Shown in pieces: positions 37,388-47,242 of a stretch of 64,000 bases of DNA. The translations under genes were made by a program, and so were the position numbers. Numbering within the stretch: the first letter of the stretch is position 1; every line of letters starts with the position of its first letter. Under the pieces are notes generated by a model that was not told the DNA's origin, searched no databases, and saw only the letters and a list, made by a program, of their open reading frames with translations. Source of the stretch: Salipiger thiooxidans (GTDB lineage: Bacteria; Pseudomonadota; Alphaproteobacteria; Rhodobacterales; Rhodobacteraceae); the NCBI RefSeq assembly GCF_900102075.1, contig NZ_FNAV01000008.1, positions 124,001 through 188,000 of the forward strand. Reading direction: 5' to 3'.

Positions 37388-40177
37388 TCAGAAGTGAGCC
37401 GAGCGGGTGGTCTCCGGCGCCTGCAGCGGCGGCGCGAACTTGGTCAGGTCGATGCCTTCCACCGCGGCCTTGTATTCGTCGGTGCTGGGCGTCCGGCCGA
37501 GGACCGCCGAGAGCACCACGACCGGGGTCGAGGCGAGCAGCGATTCCCCCTTCTTCTCGGAGCTGTCTTCCACGACGCGGCCCTGGAACAGGCGGGTCGA
37601 GGTCGCCAGAACGGTGTCGCCCCTTGCTGCCTTTTCCTGGTTGCCCATGCAGAGGTTGCAGCCCGGACGCTCGAGATACAGGATGTTCTCGTACTCGGTG
37701 CGGTTCTGGGTCTTGGGGAACAGGTCGTCGAACTCGAAGCCCGAGTACTTCTGCAGGATCTCCCAGTCGCCCTCTGCCTTGAGCTCGTCGATGATGTTGT
37801 AGGTCGGCGCGGCCACCACGAGGGGCGCCTTGAACTCGACCTTGCCGTTGGCTTTCTCAAGGTTCTTGAGCATTTGGGCGACGATCTTCACGTCTCCCTT
37901 GTGCACCATGCAGGAGCCGACGAAGCCCAGGTCCACCTTCTTCTCGCCGCGGTAGTAGGACACGGGGCGGATGGTGTCGTGGGTGTATCGACGCGACGGA
38001 TCGGCGTTGTTGACGTCGGGGTCCGCGATCATCGGCTCGTCGATAAGATCAAGATCCACAACCACTTCCGCGAAATACTTCGCGTTGTCATCCGGCTTCA
38101 GTGCGGGCTTCTCGCCCGAACGGATCTCGGCGATGCGCTTGTCGGCCTTGGCGATGAGACCGGCGAGCGTGCCTGACTCGTTCTCCATGCCCTTGTCGAT
38201 CATCACCTGGATGCGGTGCTTGGCAAGCTCCAGCGAGCCGATCAGGGTCTCGTCGTTGGAGATGCAGATCGAGGCCTTGGCCTTCATCTCCGCGGTCCAG
38301 TCGGTGAAGGTGAAGGCCTGGTCCGCGAGCAGCGTGCCGATGTGTACTTCGATGATGCGGCCCTGGAACACGTTGTCGCCGTGCTGTTCCAGCATCTGCT
38401 TCTGCGTTGCGTGAACAACATCGCGGAAGTCCATGTAATCCTTCATTTGTCCTTTGAAGGTCACCTTCACGGACTCGGGGATCGGCATGGTGGCTTCACC
38501 GGTCGCCAGCGCCAGCGCCACGGTGCCGGAGTCGGCGCCGAAGGCCACGCCCTTGGACATGCGGGTGTGGCTGTCGCCGCCCACGATGATGTCCCAGTCG
38601 CTGACGGTGATGTCGTTGAGCACCTTGTGGATCACGTCGGTCATCGAGTGATAGACGTGCTTGGGGTCACGGGCGGTGATCAGGCCGAAGTTGTACATGA
38701 ACGACATCAGCTTGGGGATGTTGGCCTGGGCCTTCTTGTCCCACACCGACGCGGTGTGACAGCCAGACTGGTAGGCGCCGTCGACGCTGGGAGAGATGAC
38801 CGTGGCGGCCATGGCTTCCAGCTCCTGCGCGGTCATCAGGCCGGTGGTATCCTGCGAGCCCACGATGTTGACCTGCACGCGCACGTCGGATCCGGCGTGC
38901 AGCACCTTGCCGGGCGTGGTGCCGCGGGCGTTGGCGTTGAAGATCTTCTCGACCGCGGTCAGGCCCTGGCCCTCGTGCGAGACTTCCTTCGACGGTGCGA
39001 AGACCGCGGGCGGGGTGACGCCCAGCGTCTCGGCCGCGAAGGTCTGCAGCATCTTGCCGAAGACCACGGCGTAGGAACCGCCGGCCTTCATGAACTCGAC
39101 CTTGGCGGGGGTGAAGGCGCCCGACACGTCGGTCAGCTCTTCGCCGTCCTCGCTCAGCAGCGTCTTGGACTTGGTGTTGATCTTCAGCACGGTGCCGGTG
39201 GCGACCGAGTACTTCTGATCGAGGATCGGGTTGCCCTCGTTGTTGAGGATCGGCTTGCCGTTCTCGTCAAGCTTCTTGACCCAGTTCTTCAGGTCGAGCC
39301 CGATGCCGCCGGTGACGCCCACCGTGGTCAGGAAGATCGGCGAGATGCCGTTGGTGCCTGCGACGATCGGGGCGATGTTCACGAAGGGAACGTAGGGGCT
39401 GGCCTGCTTGCCGGTCCAGAGCGCCACATTGTTCACGCCGGACATCCGCGACGAGCCCACGCCCATCGTGCCCTTCTCGGCGATCAGCATCACGCGCTTG
39501 CCCGGGTGCTGCAGCTTCAGCGCCTCGATTTCCTTCTGCGCGGCTTCCGAGATCATGCACTTGCCGTGCAGCTCGCGGTCCGAGCGCGAGTGCGCCTGGT
39601 TGCCGGGCGACAGAAGGTCGGTCGAGATGTCGCCTTCGGCGGCGATGTAGGTCACCACCTCGATCTCGTCGTCGACCTCGGGAAGCTTGGTGAAGAACTC
39701 GGCCTTCGCGTAGCTCTCGAGGATGTCCTTGGCGATGGGGTTGCCGGCCTTGTAGGCAGCGGCGAGTCGGCCGGTGTCGGCCTCGTAGAGAAAGACCTGG
39801 GTCTTCAGGACCTCGGCCGCCTGCGTCGCGGTCTCGGCGTCGTCGCCGAGCGCGAGGTCGATCAGCACCTCGACCGAGGGGCCGCCCTTCATGTGCGACA
39901 GCAGCTCGAAGGCGAAGTCGGGGGTGATCTCTTCCACCACCGCGTCGCCGAGAATGATCTTCTTGAGGAAGGCCGCCTTCACGCCCGCGGCGCTCGTGGT
40001 GCCGGGCAGGGTGTTGTAAATGAAGAACTTCAGCGAGTCTTCGCGATGCTCGTTACCGGCTTCCTCGATCTGGGCGATCAGCTCCTCCACCAGTGCGCCA
40101 TCGTCGATGGGCTTGGGGTGCAGACCGTCCGCCTTGCGCGTCTCGATTTCAGTTAGGTAGTCCGTGTACAAGCTCAT
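37388..40177 (-). CDS. acnB: Aconitate hydratase B
   Basis: 929 residues, the AcnB architecture with an N-terminal HEAT-like domain, swivel domain and catalytic domains. Interconverts citrate and isocitrate, and AcnB also hydrates 2-methyl-cis-aconitate. Fe-S ligands appear in FVGSCMVHKGD and in CNLCMGNQEK. Active-site stretches GGDSHTRMSKGVAFG and TMGVGSSRMSG are present. Starts MSLYTDYLTEIETRK at the ATG preceded by GAAT and a GGGATCGTC leader. Many alphaproteobacteria use AcnA alone, so the B form is of note. It is monocistronic, with a 255-base upstream spacer. Confidence 0.96.
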   Translation of the reverse strand: MSLYTDYLTEIETRKADGLHPKPIDDGALVEELIAQIEEAGNEHREDSLKFFIYNTLPGTTSAAGVKAAFLKKIILGDAVVEEITPDFAFELLSHMKGGPSVEVLIDLALGDDAETATQAAEVLKTQVFLYEADTGRLAAAYKAGNPIAKDILESYAKAEFFTKLPEVDDEIEVVTYIAAEGDISTDLLSPGNQAHSRSDRELHGKCMISEAAQKEIEALKLQHPGKRVMLIAEKGTMGVGSSRMSGVNNVALWTGKQASPYVPFVNIAPIVAGTNGISPIFLTTVGVTGGIGLDLKNWVKKLDENGKPILNNEGNPILDQKYSVATGTVLKINTKSKTLLSEDGEELTDVSGAFTPAKVEFMKAGGSYAVVFGKMLQTFAAETLGVTPPAVFAPSKEVSHEGQGLTAVEKIFNANARGTTPGKVLHAGSDVRVQVNIVGSQDTTGLMTAQELEAMAATVISPSVDGAYQSGCHTASVWDKKAQANIPKLMSFMYNFGLITARDPKHVYHSMTDVIHKVLNDITVSDWDIIVGGDSHTRMSKGVAFGADSGTVALALATGEATMPIPESVKVTFKGQMKDYMDFRDVVHATQKQMLEQHGDNVFQGRIIEVHIGTLLADQAFTFTDWTAEMKAKASICISNDETLIGSLELAKHRIQVMIDKGMENESGTLAGLIAKADKRIAEIRSGEKPALKPDDNAKYFAEVVVDLDLIDEPMIADPDVNNADPSRRYTHDTIRPVSYYRGEKKVDLGFVGSCMVHKGDVKIVAQMLKNLEKANGKVEFKAPLVVAAPTYNIIDELKAEGDWEILQKYSGFEFDDLFPKTQNRTEYENILYLERPGCNLCMGNQEKAARGDTVLATSTRLFQGRVVEDSSEKKGESLLASTPVVVLSAVLGRTPSTDEYKAAVEGIDLTKFAPPLQAPETTRSAHF

Positions 40178-40257
40178 GACGATCCCTACGATTCAAGGTT
40201 GGAGGAAACTTGAACACCGCTACGCAGCCACGTCACGCGGGCGGCCTCAAGCTTTCA

Positions 40258-40273
40258 GTATGCGGATGTATAC
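40258..40273. promoter_or_regulatory. GTAT-N8-ATAC dyad upstream of acnB
   Basis: GTATGCGGATGTATAC lies 81 bases before the acnB start in the spacer that must hold its promoter. It contains TATGC and GTATAC elements similar to GntR-family half-sites. The regulator is unknown and the symmetry is only 4 bases per arm. Confidence 0.3.
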
Positions 40274-40432
40274 CAAGCTCCATCGAGGAGCAAGAGGCTC
40301 TCGCAGGGGAAAGCGCGCAGCGCGTCGCGTGAGCAGAATCTTCGGGTGCTCACGCGTTGGTTGCAGGTTTTTTGCACGGAATTTTCACGGGTCCGACGCC
40401 CCAGGGGGCGCCGGAGCGACCGTCGGGAAGGT

Positions 40433-41080
40433 TCAGCCCGCGAAGTCGGCCCAGGCGGCGGCGAAATCGCGGGCCTTGGCGGCCACGGTCGCGGCGCTGT
40501 CGCCGGGCTTGTAGAGCGCGCTGCCAAGGCCGAAGCCCGCGACGCCCGCCGGCTTGAAGGGCTCCATGGTGGTGGGCGAGATGCCGCCCACGGGGAAAAG
40601 CCGGGTGCCCGTGGGCAGGATGGTGCGGATCGCCTTGATCACGACCGGGCCCACGAGCTCGGCCGGGAAGATCTTGAGCGCCGCGGCACCGGCGTTGAGT
40701 GCGGCATAGGCCTCGGTCGGGGTGGCGATGCCGGGGATGCAGATCATGCCCTTGGCCACGGCCTGGCCGATCACCGCCACGTCGGCGTGCGGCATCACCA
40801 CGAGATCGGCGCCGATCGCGTCGAGCCGGTCGACGTCGGCGATGGTGGTGACGGTGCCCGCGCCCACCAGCGCATCGGCGGGCAGCGCCTTGCGCACCGC
40901 CGCGATGCTGTCGAAGGGCTGCGGCGAGTTCAGCGGGATCTCGATCAGGCGGAAGCCCTCGTCATAGAGCGTCTGTGCGATCTCCACCGCCTCTTCGGGG
41001 CGCAGGCCCCGCAGGATGGCGACGAGAGGAAGCGCGCTGCAGGCGGCGTCGAGGCGGGTGAGGCGGTCGGTGTCAGTCAT
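40433..41080 (-). CDS. dgoA: 2-dehydro-3-deoxy-6-phosphogalactonate aldolase
   Basis: 215 residues, class I KDPG/KDPGal aldolase. Catalytic features: Glu in FRLIEIPLNSPQP, GAGTVTTIADVDR, and the Schiff-base Lys in AAALKIFPAE. The variant LIEIPLNSP is that of KDPGal aldolases. Splits KDPGal to pyruvate and glyceraldehyde 3-phosphate. Overlaps dgoK by 8 bases, so kinase and aldolase are coupled. Operon order iclR-dgoK-dgoA on the minus strand. Confidence 0.92.
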   Translation of the reverse strand: MTDTDRLTRLDAACSALPLVAILRGLRPEEAVEIAQTLYDEGFRLIEIPLNSPQPFDSIAAVRKALPADALVGAGTVTTIADVDRLDAIGADLVVMPHADVAVIGQAVAKGMICIPGIATPTEAYAALNAGAAALKIFPAELVGPVVIKAIRTILPTGTRLFPVGGISPTTMEPFKPAGVAGFGLGSALYKPGDSAATVAAKARDFAAAWADFAG

Positions 41081-42047
41081 CGGAATTCCCGGGTTCTGGG
41101 GTAAGCAGGCCCGCGTCACAGGCCAGACGGAAGAGGCCCGCGGGGGCCGGGTTGTCGATCGTCGCGGCGGCGCCGCGGCCGGAAAGCTGGCGCAGCGCGG
41201 TGTCGTAGCGGGCACAGAGCGCGCCGCTGCCCACCAGCAGCACCGGCCGGTCGCCCTGCGCGGCAAGGCCCGAGACGATCTCGGAGCCAATGAGCAGGCC
41301 CGAGAGGTAGTCGGCCAGCACGCCGCCGGGCAGGCGTTTCGTGAGCCCCAGCGTCCGGCTCCCGAAAAGCTGCCGGGTGAGATCGCCCGGTCCCGCGGTC
41401 GAGGCCTGCGCCACGCCCTGCGCAAAGGCCTCGGCATGGGTGTCTTCGGGCAGGGCCTCGTCGCTCATCAGCCGCCCTAGGATCGAGTGGGCGCGCAGCA
41501 CGGCGAAGAGCTCGCCGGTCATGTAGGTGGCAAAGCCGGTGACGACGCCGTCCGCGACCTCGGCCCATTTCGAATGGGTGCCGGGCAGCACCAGCGTCGC
41601 CGCCTGCTGCCAGTCGGGATTGCCGGCGATGGCCCCGGCGATCTGGATCTCCTCGCCGCGCATCACGTCGGGGGTGCCGCCCTCGGGCTCGAAGACCAGC
41701 CCGGGCGCGATCAGCACCTCCTGGCCGCCGGAGGTGGCGACGCGGGTGGCAGCGCCGGGCAGGTCGGTGAGCGCTGCCGGGCAGGGCAGGTAGGGCACTT
41801 CGGCCCAGCCCTGCGCGCTGCCCACCATGCCGCCCGCCACCACCGGCACCCGGCTCGCCGCCAGCCAGTCGCCGCAGATCGCGGCAAAGGCCGCCTCGAA
41901 GCCCGGCACGCCCGGTTCGGGCAGGTGCTGAATGCCGTGGGCCGAGGCGCGGGTGTCGAGCACCCTGCCGCTGGCCGACATCAGGAAGGCGCGCAGGCTT
42001 GAGGTGCCCCAGTCGAGCGCCACGAGCGCGGGTGGGTCATCTGTCAT
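41073..42047 (-). CDS. dgoK: 2-dehydro-3-deoxygalactonokinase
   Basis: 324 residues, DgoK family of the ASKHA kinase fold. N-terminal phosphate motif VALDWGTSSLRAFL, GGMVGSAQGW, PGTHSKWAEV and a C-terminal VLLVGSGALCARY are the family hallmarks. Phosphorylates 2-dehydro-3-deoxygalactonate for the aldolase encoded next. The ATG at 42047 overlaps the end of the IclR gene by 11 bases. Confidence 0.92.
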   Translation of the reverse strand: MTDDPPALVALDWGTSSLRAFLMSASGRVLDTRASAHGIQHLPEPGVPGFEAAFAAICGDWLAASRVPVVAGGMVGSAQGWAEVPYLPCPAALTDLPGAATRVATSGGQEVLIAPGLVFEPEGGTPDVMRGEEIQIAGAIAGNPDWQQAATLVLPGTHSKWAEVADGVVTGFATYMTGELFAVLRAHSILGRLMSDEALPEDTHAEAFAQGVAQASTAGPGDLTRQLFGSRTLGLTKRLPGGVLADYLSGLLIGSEIVSGLAAQGDRPVLLVGSGALCARYDTALRQLSGRGAAATIDNPAPAGLFRLACDAGLLTPEPGNSDD

Positions 42048-42834
42048 CGTCGGGCCTCCAGCCCAGCTCTCGGGAAATCTCATCGGCATGGGCGATCACC
42101 AGCGGGGCGAGCCGCGCCATGCGCTCGTCGGGAAGGAAGGGGGTGGCGGAGGCCACGCTGAGCCCTGCCACGATGCGGCCCTCAATGTCGCGCACCGGCG
42201 CGCCGACGCAGCGGATGCCGCGCTCGTTCTCCTCGAGGTCAAGACTGTGGCCGCGCGCCCGGGTCTCGGCCATGTCGTCGCGGAAGACCTCCCACGGCCG
42301 TGGCGGCACCCGGCCCGCAAGCGCCGCCTGGGCAGGTGCGCTGCGGTCGTAGAGGGCGCGCAGCTCGGGGTCGGGCAGGTCGCAGAGCAGGGCCTTGCCG
42401 AGCCCGGTGAAGGCGAGCGGCATGCGCTGGCCGGGCCGTGAGCGCATCTCTAGCCCGCGCGTGCCGTCGATCTTGTCGAGGTAGAGCACCTCGTCCCCGT
42501 CCGGTACGCCCAGATGCACCGTGTCGCCGGTCGCCGCGGCGAGGCGTTGCAGCACCGGTGCTGCCAGCGCCAGCACCGGTTGCTGCGCGCGGGCGCGGGC
42601 GCCGAGGTGGATCAGCTCGGGGCCAAGCACGTAGCCCTTGCCGGGAATGCGGTAGAGGCAGCCTTCGGCCACGAGGCTGGCGAGCAGCCGTTGCGCCGTG
42701 CTGCGCGGCACGTCGAGCGCCGCGGCGATGCCCGAGGCGCTGCTGGTCCCTTCTCCCACGAGCCGCAGCACCGAAAGCCCGCGGCTCAGCGTCTGGGTGC
42801 CGCGCGACCCGTCGCCGGTGGTGTCCTTCGCCAT
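42037..42834 (-). CDS. IclR-family regulator of the dgo genes
   Basis: 265 residues. The N-terminal winged helix-turn-helix (SSASGIAAALDVPRSTAQRLLA) is followed by an IclR effector domain with RCVGAPVRDIEGRIVAGLSV. Overlaps dgoK and is first in the unit, so it most likely senses an aldonate or its keto-deoxy derivative and autoregulates the operon. ATG at 42834 chosen by distance to the helix-turn-helix. Confidence 0.88.
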   Translation of the reverse strand: MAKDTTGDGSRGTQTLSRGLSVLRLVGEGTSSASGIAAALDVPRSTAQRLLASLVAEGCLYRIPGKGYVLGPELIHLGARARAQQPVLALAAPVLQRLAAATGDTVHLGVPDGDEVLYLDKIDGTRGLEMRSRPGQRMPLAFTGLGKALLCDLPDPELRALYDRSAPAQAALAGRVPPRPWEVFRDDMAETRARGHSLDLEENERGIRCVGAPVRDIEGRIVAGLSVASATPFLPDERMARLAPLVIAHADEISRELGWRPDDDR

Positions 42835-42945
42835 GTCCGGATGCTCCGCCTGTGCCGGACAACCGTCGCCCGACACCTTGGCACATAGTAGCGGCGCGGG
42901 TCATGTGTCAATTGTTGAGATTTATGTCCATATAGTGAGGCAATG

Positions 42946-43977
42946 TCAGCGGCGTGAGGTGGACTCCCGGATCATCATCTCGAAGCCGAGGTCGACGCGG
43001 CGCTCGGTCACCGAGCCGGGGTTGTCGATTTCGGCCAGCAGCATGGCGATGGCGCGACTGCCGATCTCGCGGCGCGGCGTGGCGACGGCGGTGAGCGCAG
43101 GCACCATGTGGCGGGCCATCTCGATGTCGTTGTAGCTGCAGATGCCGAGCTGCCCGGGCACGGCGATGTGGCGCCGCAGCGCCTCCATCAGCGCGCCGAC
43201 GGCGAGGTCGTCGTTGTTGCACATCACCGCGTCGGTGTCGGGCGCCTGGCTCAGCAGCTGCTCGAGCAGGTGCCCGCCCATGCCCACCGAGGAGGGCTGC
43301 GGCGTGGTGATGATGCGCCGGTCGTCGAGCATGCCCGCGCCCTCGGCGAACTCGCGGAAGGCGGCCAGCCGCCGCTGCGCCCGCGGGTCCATGCGGGCGC
43401 TGAGGAAGCCCGGCCGCCTGTAGCCGCATTCCTGCAGGTGCTGCGCACCGGCGCGCACCGCCGCCAGCTGGTCGAAGCCCACGCTCATGTCCACCGCGCC
43501 CTCGGCGATCTCCATGATCTGGACCACGGGGCAGGGGGCGGTTTCCAGCAGTCTGCGCCCGGTCGGGGTCTGGTCCATGGACGACACGATGAGGCCCGCA
43601 GGGCGCTGGCTCAGGAAGTTGCGGATCAGCCCCTCTTCCTCGAGCGCGCTGTAGCGGTAGTTGCCGATCTGCACGAAGTAGCGGGTGCCCTGCACGCCCT
43701 CGTAGACGCCGCGCAGCACGTCCGAGAAGACGTTGTTGGTGAGCGACGGCACCAGCAGACCGATGGTCGAGGTGCTGCGCGAGGCCAGCGCCGAGGCCGC
43801 GGGGTCCGGGGTGTAGCCGAGCCTCCGGATCGCCTCTTCGACCTTGCGGCGCGCCTTGTCCGACACGATCCCCGGAGAGCGAATCGTGCGGGAAACCGTG
43901 ATCGCGCTAACACCCGCTTCGCGGGCCACATCCACCAGCGTGGGGCGATCTGAAGAGGTCTTGGTCTTGCGGGCCAT
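42946..43977 (-). CDS. LacI-family regulator of the TRAP/aldonate operon
   Basis: 343 residues. Helix-turn-helix TLVDVAREAGVSAITVSRTI and effector domain with IGLLVPSLTNNVFSDVL and a C-terminal LGICSYNDIEMARHM. It belongs to the gluconate-repressor-like branch. The ATG at 43977 gives MARKTKTSSDRPTLVDVA, the normal distance to the helix-turn-helix. Divergent from dctP at 44250, with an inverted repeat between them, hence probable repressor of the dctPQM-dehydratase operon. Confidence 0.9.
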   Translation of the reverse strand: MARKTKTSSDRPTLVDVAREAGVSAITVSRTIRSPGIVSDKARRKVEEAIRRLGYTPDPAASALASRSTSTIGLLVPSLTNNVFSDVLRGVYEGVQGTRYFVQIGNYRYSALEEEGLIRNFLSQRPAGLIVSSMDQTPTGRRLLETAPCPVVQIMEIAEGAVDMSVGFDQLAAVRAGAQHLQECGYRRPGFLSARMDPRAQRRLAAFREFAEGAGMLDDRRIITTPQPSSVGMGGHLLEQLLSQAPDTDAVMCNNDDLAVGALMEALRRHIAVPGQLGICSYNDIEMARHMVPALTAVATPRREIGSRAIAMLLAEIDNPGSVTERRVDLGFEMMIRESTSRR

Positions 43978-44137
43978 CGGGCGTCTCGGGTCCTTCGTAA
44001 TGTGCGCATATTTGCTGAACTTATCGAATCCTTCAAGAAATTCCGTCCATAAGCTCAGGCACATGGCCTCACGCTTCCGACAGAGGACATCGGAGGTGCG
44101 TCTCGCAGGGCCCCGCCGGCCAAGCCTGTCTGAGCGC

Positions 44138-44165
44138 ATGACAGACAAAATGATTGCGCTGTCAT
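44138..44165. promoter_or_regulatory. ATGACAG-N14-CTGTCAT dyad, candidate LacI operator
   Basis: A perfect 7-base inverted repeat in the divergent region between the LacI gene and dctP, 85 bases before the dctP ATG. Its position suits a repressor site over the dctP promoter. Spacing is longer than a classical LacI operator, so it could be two half-sites. Confidence 0.45.
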
Positions 44166-44249
44166 TTCCTGTCGCCTATTTTGCGGTCGACTCGGAACGC
44201 GGCAGGGAACCGCGACGAGCCTGAACGGATCAACGGGAGGAACCCCCTT

Positions 44250-45278
44250 ATGACGACCCTGACTCGCCGCAGCCTGTTCCTTGGCACCGCCGTCGCCCTC
44301 GCGCTGGCCGGGACCGCACAGGCGCAGGAATTCACGTTCCGCATCCAGTCCTCGGACCCGGCCGGCAACACCAACTTCGTGCTGCAGAAGGAATGGGCCG
44401 AGATGGTCTCGGAGAAGACCGACGGCCGCGTTGCCGTCGAGATGCTGCCGGTGGAAACCATCGTTGCGCACTCCGAGACGATGGACGCGGTCGCCGCGGG
44501 CATCCTCGACGGCCATTTCACCGACACCTCCTATGCCTCGGGCAAGGATCCGGCCTTCGGCCTGATCGCCAACCCCGTCGGCGCATGGTCCGACCCCAGC
44601 CAGATGTTCGACTTCATGAACAACGGCGGCGGCAAGGAGCTGATGAACGAGATGCTCGAGCCCTACGGCCTGCATTTCATCGGTGCCACCACCCCGGGCC
44701 TCGAGGCCTTCGTCTCGAAGGTTCCGCTGGATGGCGTGGACGACCTCCAGGGCCTGAAGCTGCGCGCCCCCGAGGGCATGGTGCAGAACGTCTTCGCCGC
44801 CGCGGGCGCCGCTCCGGTGAACCTGCCCGGTTCCGAGGTCTTCACCTCGCTCGACAAGGGCGTGATCGACGCGGCCGACTACAACACCTTCTCGACCAAC
44901 GCGGCGCAGGGCCTGCACGACGTGGCCAAGCACCCGGTCTACCCGGGCTTCCACTCGATGCCGCTGATCGAGGTCTCGGTGAACAAGGCCAAGTGGGACT
45001 CGCTGCCCGACGACCTGAAGACCGCGATGGAGGAGTCCGTGAAGGAATTCGCCGTGTACCAGTCCGAGACCGTGCACGAGCGTGACATGGAAGCCGCCGA
45101 AGAGGCCAAGGCCGGTGGCGAGATCACCATCCACGACTGGTCCGAAGAAGAGCGCGCCAAGTTCCGCGGTATCGCCCGCAGCCAGTGGGAGCAGGCCGCG
45201 AGCGCCTCGGCCAACTCGCAGAAGGTCTATGACCTGCTGACCGCCTACCTCGTCGAAAAGGGCCTGATGTCCGAGTGA
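44250..45278 (+). CDS. dctP: TRAP transporter substrate-binding protein (DctP family)
   Basis: 342 residues. N-terminus LTRRSLFLGTAVALALA has a twin-arginine-like start and ends AQAQ, then a DctP periplasmic domain with DLQGLKLRAPEGMVQ and SLDKGVIDAADYNTFST. GGGAGG is located just upstream of the ATG at 44250. First of an operon dctP-dctQ-dctM-dehydratase. Given the downstream pentonate-type dehydratase the ligand is probably a sugar acid (aldonate). Regulated presumably by the divergent LacI protein. Confidence 0.9.
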   Translation: MTTLTRRSLFLGTAVALALAGTAQAQEFTFRIQSSDPAGNTNFVLQKEWAEMVSEKTDGRVAVEMLPVETIVAHSETMDAVAAGILDGHFTDTSYASGKDPAFGLIANPVGAWSDPSQMFDFMNNGGGKELMNEMLEPYGLHFIGATTPGLEAFVSKVPLDGVDDLQGLKLRAPEGMVQNVFAAAGAAPVNLPGSEVFTSLDKGVIDAADYNTFSTNAAQGLHDVAKHPVYPGFHSMPLIEVSVNKAKWDSLPDDLKTAMEESVKEFAVYQSETVHERDMEAAEEAKAGGEITIHDWSEEERAKFRGIARSQWEQAASASANSQKVYDLLTAYLVEKGLMSE

Positions 45279-45297
45279 CGCTCTGACATCCCCAACG

Positions 45298-45325
45298 CCC
45301 CCGGCCGCCGAGGCCGGGGGTTTCC
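45298..45325 (+). terminator. Intra-operon hairpin after dctP
   Basis: A 9-base-pair GC stem (45298-45306 with 45312-45320) followed by TTTCCC lies between dctP and dctQ. It probably acts as a partial terminator or 3' stabiliser so that the binding protein is made in excess over the membrane subunits. Confidence 0.7.
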
Positions 45326-45349
45326 CGTTCCAGGACCGGAGACAGCCCG

Positions 45350-45910
45350 ATGACCGACGCCATCGACGAAACCCTCGCCAGCCACAACGCCACGCCAGAA
45401 CCCGTGCCGGAGGCCGGCGTCTTCGGCCTCGCCGTCAACGCGATCGGCGTGCTCTTCGCCATCGGCATCCTCGCCTCGGCGGGCCTGCTCTTTTACGAGG
45501 TGGTGATGCGCTACGTCTTCAACGCGCCCACCCGCTGGGTGCATGAGACCGTGGTCTTCCTCAGCGCCATCGCCTTTGTCTACGGCGGGCTCTACGCCGC
45601 CGCGATCGACAAGCACATCCGCGTGGTGCTGTTCTACGACCAGCTCTCGGCCGGGCTGAAGCGGGTCTTCGACGTGGCGATCTCGCTCACCTGCCTCGTG
45701 GCCTCGCTGTTCTTCGCGTGGGCGGCATGGCTCAGCGTCGAGCGCGCCGCCTGGACGCCGCAGGGCGACTTCCGGCTCGAGACCTCGGGCTCGGCGTGGA
45801 ACCCGCCCTATCCGGGACTGCTCAAGATCTTCCTCTTCGTCATCCTGATCCTGCTGGCGGTCCAGTTCGCGATCTTCACGGTCAACTACCTGCGCAAGAA
45901 GGCCAAGTGA
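45350..45910 (+). CDS. dctQ: TRAP transporter small permease (DctQ)
   Basis: 186 residues, four membrane helices after a ~25-residue cytoplasmic tail. DctQ motif FYEVVMRYVFNAPTRWVHET is present. One-base overlap (TGATG) with dctM shows cotranslation. Second gene of the aldonate TRAP operon. Confidence 0.9.
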   Translation: MTDAIDETLASHNATPEPVPEAGVFGLAVNAIGVLFAIGILASAGLLFYEVVMRYVFNAPTRWVHETVVFLSAIAFVYGGLYAAAIDKHIRVVLFYDQLSAGLKRVFDVAISLTCLVASLFFAWAAWLSVERAAWTPQGDFRLETSGSAWNPPYPGLLKIFLFVILILLAVQFAIFTVNYLRKKAK

Positions 45911-47226
45911 TGGACTTTCTCCCCGACTTTCAGGCCATGGGCATCGGCGGCGCGACCTTCGCCATGTTCGTCATGCTCATGGTGCTGCTGCTCACCGGTA
46001 TGCCGCTGGCCTTCGTCACCCTGCTGGTGGCGCTGATCTTCGCGCTCGGCTGGTTCGGCCCGATGGCGGTGCCGCTGATCACCTCGCGGATCTTCAGCTT
46101 CGTCAACAGCTTCGTCTTCGTCTCGGTGCCGATGTTCGTGCTGATGGCGGCGATCCTCGACCGCTCGGGCATCGCCCGCGACCTCTTCGACGCGATGAAG
46201 GTGCTCGCCGGCCGGATCCGCGGCGGCGTCGCCATCCAGACGCTGCTCGTCGCGGTGGTGCTGGCCGCCATGTCCGGCATCATCGGCGGCGAGGTCATCC
46301 TGCTGGGCCTGCTCGCCCTGCCGCAGATGCTGCGCCTCGGCTACGACCGCAACCTCGCCATCGGCGTCTGCTGCGCCGGCGGTGCGCTCGGCACCATGGT
46401 GCCGCCCTCGATCGTGCTCATCATCTACGGCCTCACCGCCAACGTCTCGGTGGGGGACCTGTTCTCGGCCGCCTTCGTCCCCGGCCTGATGCTGGCGTGC
46501 TTCTACGCCGCCTACATCCTGATCCGCGCCTACATGAACCCGGCGCTGGCCCCCGTGGCCGAGCCCGAGGACATGACCCGCGGCGAGAAGCTGCGCCTGC
46601 TCAAGGGCCTGTTCCTGCCGATCCTCGTGGTGATCTTCGTGCTGGGCTCGATCTACGGCGGCATCGCTTCGGTGACAGAGGCCTCGGCCATCGGCGTGAT
46701 CGGCGTGACGCTCTCGACCATCATCCGGGGCGAGTTCAGCGTCGAGCTGCTGATCGGCGCCGCCAAGCAGACCCTGCGCACCGTCGGCATGATCGTCTGG
46801 ATCGGCATCGGCGCCTCGGCCCTCGTGGGCGTGTTCAACCTGATGGGCGGCATCAATTTCGTCTCCAGCCTCATCACCGGCATCTCGGACAACCCGACCG
46901 TGGTCATCCTGTTCATGATGCTGATCCTCTTCGTCCTGGGCATGTTCCTCGACTGGGTCGGCATCGCGCTGCTCTGCATGCCGATCTTCGTTCCGATCGT
47001 GCAGCAGATGGGCTATGACCCGGTGTGGTTCGGCGTCGTCTTCGCGATGAACATGCAGGTGAGCTTCCTCTCCCCGCCGTTCGGCCCCGCCGCGTTCTAC
47101 CTCAAGTCGGTGGCGCCGCCGGACATCTCGCTGGGCGACATCTTCCGCTCGCTGCTGCCCTTCATCGGAATGCAGATCCTCGCTGTCGCCGTACTGATCG
47201 CCTTCCCCGCGATCACCGGCCACTAA
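45910..47226 (+). CDS. dctM: TRAP transporter large permease (DctM)
   Basis: 438 residues with about twelve membrane helices. Motifs include [38 protein letters not shown] and [18 protein letters not shown]. Starts at the ATG overlapping the dctQ stop. The dehydratase gene starts 16 bases downstream. Confidence 0.92.
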   Translation: MDFLPDFQAMGIGGATFAMFVMLMVLLLTGMPLAFVTLLVALIFALGWFGPMAVPLITSRIFSFVNSFVFVSVPMFVLMAAILDRSGIARDLFDAMKVLAGRIRGGVAIQTLLVAVVLAAMSGIIGGEVILLGLLALPQMLRLGYDRNLAIGVCCAGGALGTMVPPSIVLIIYGLTANVSVGDLFSAAFVPGLMLACFYAAYILIRAYMNPALAPVAEPEDMTRGEKLRLLKGLFLPILVVIFVLGSIYGGIASVTEASAIGVIGVTLSTIIRGEFSVELLIGAAKQTLRTVGMIVWIGIGASALVGVFNLMGGINFVSSLITGISDNPTVVILFMMLILFVLGMFLDWVGIALLCMPIFVPIVQQMGYDPVWFGVVFAMNMQVSFLSPPFGPAAFYLKSVAPPDISLGDIFRSLLPFIGMQILAVAVLIAFPAITGH

Positions 47227-47242
47227 CCTCCCGGAGCCATCC

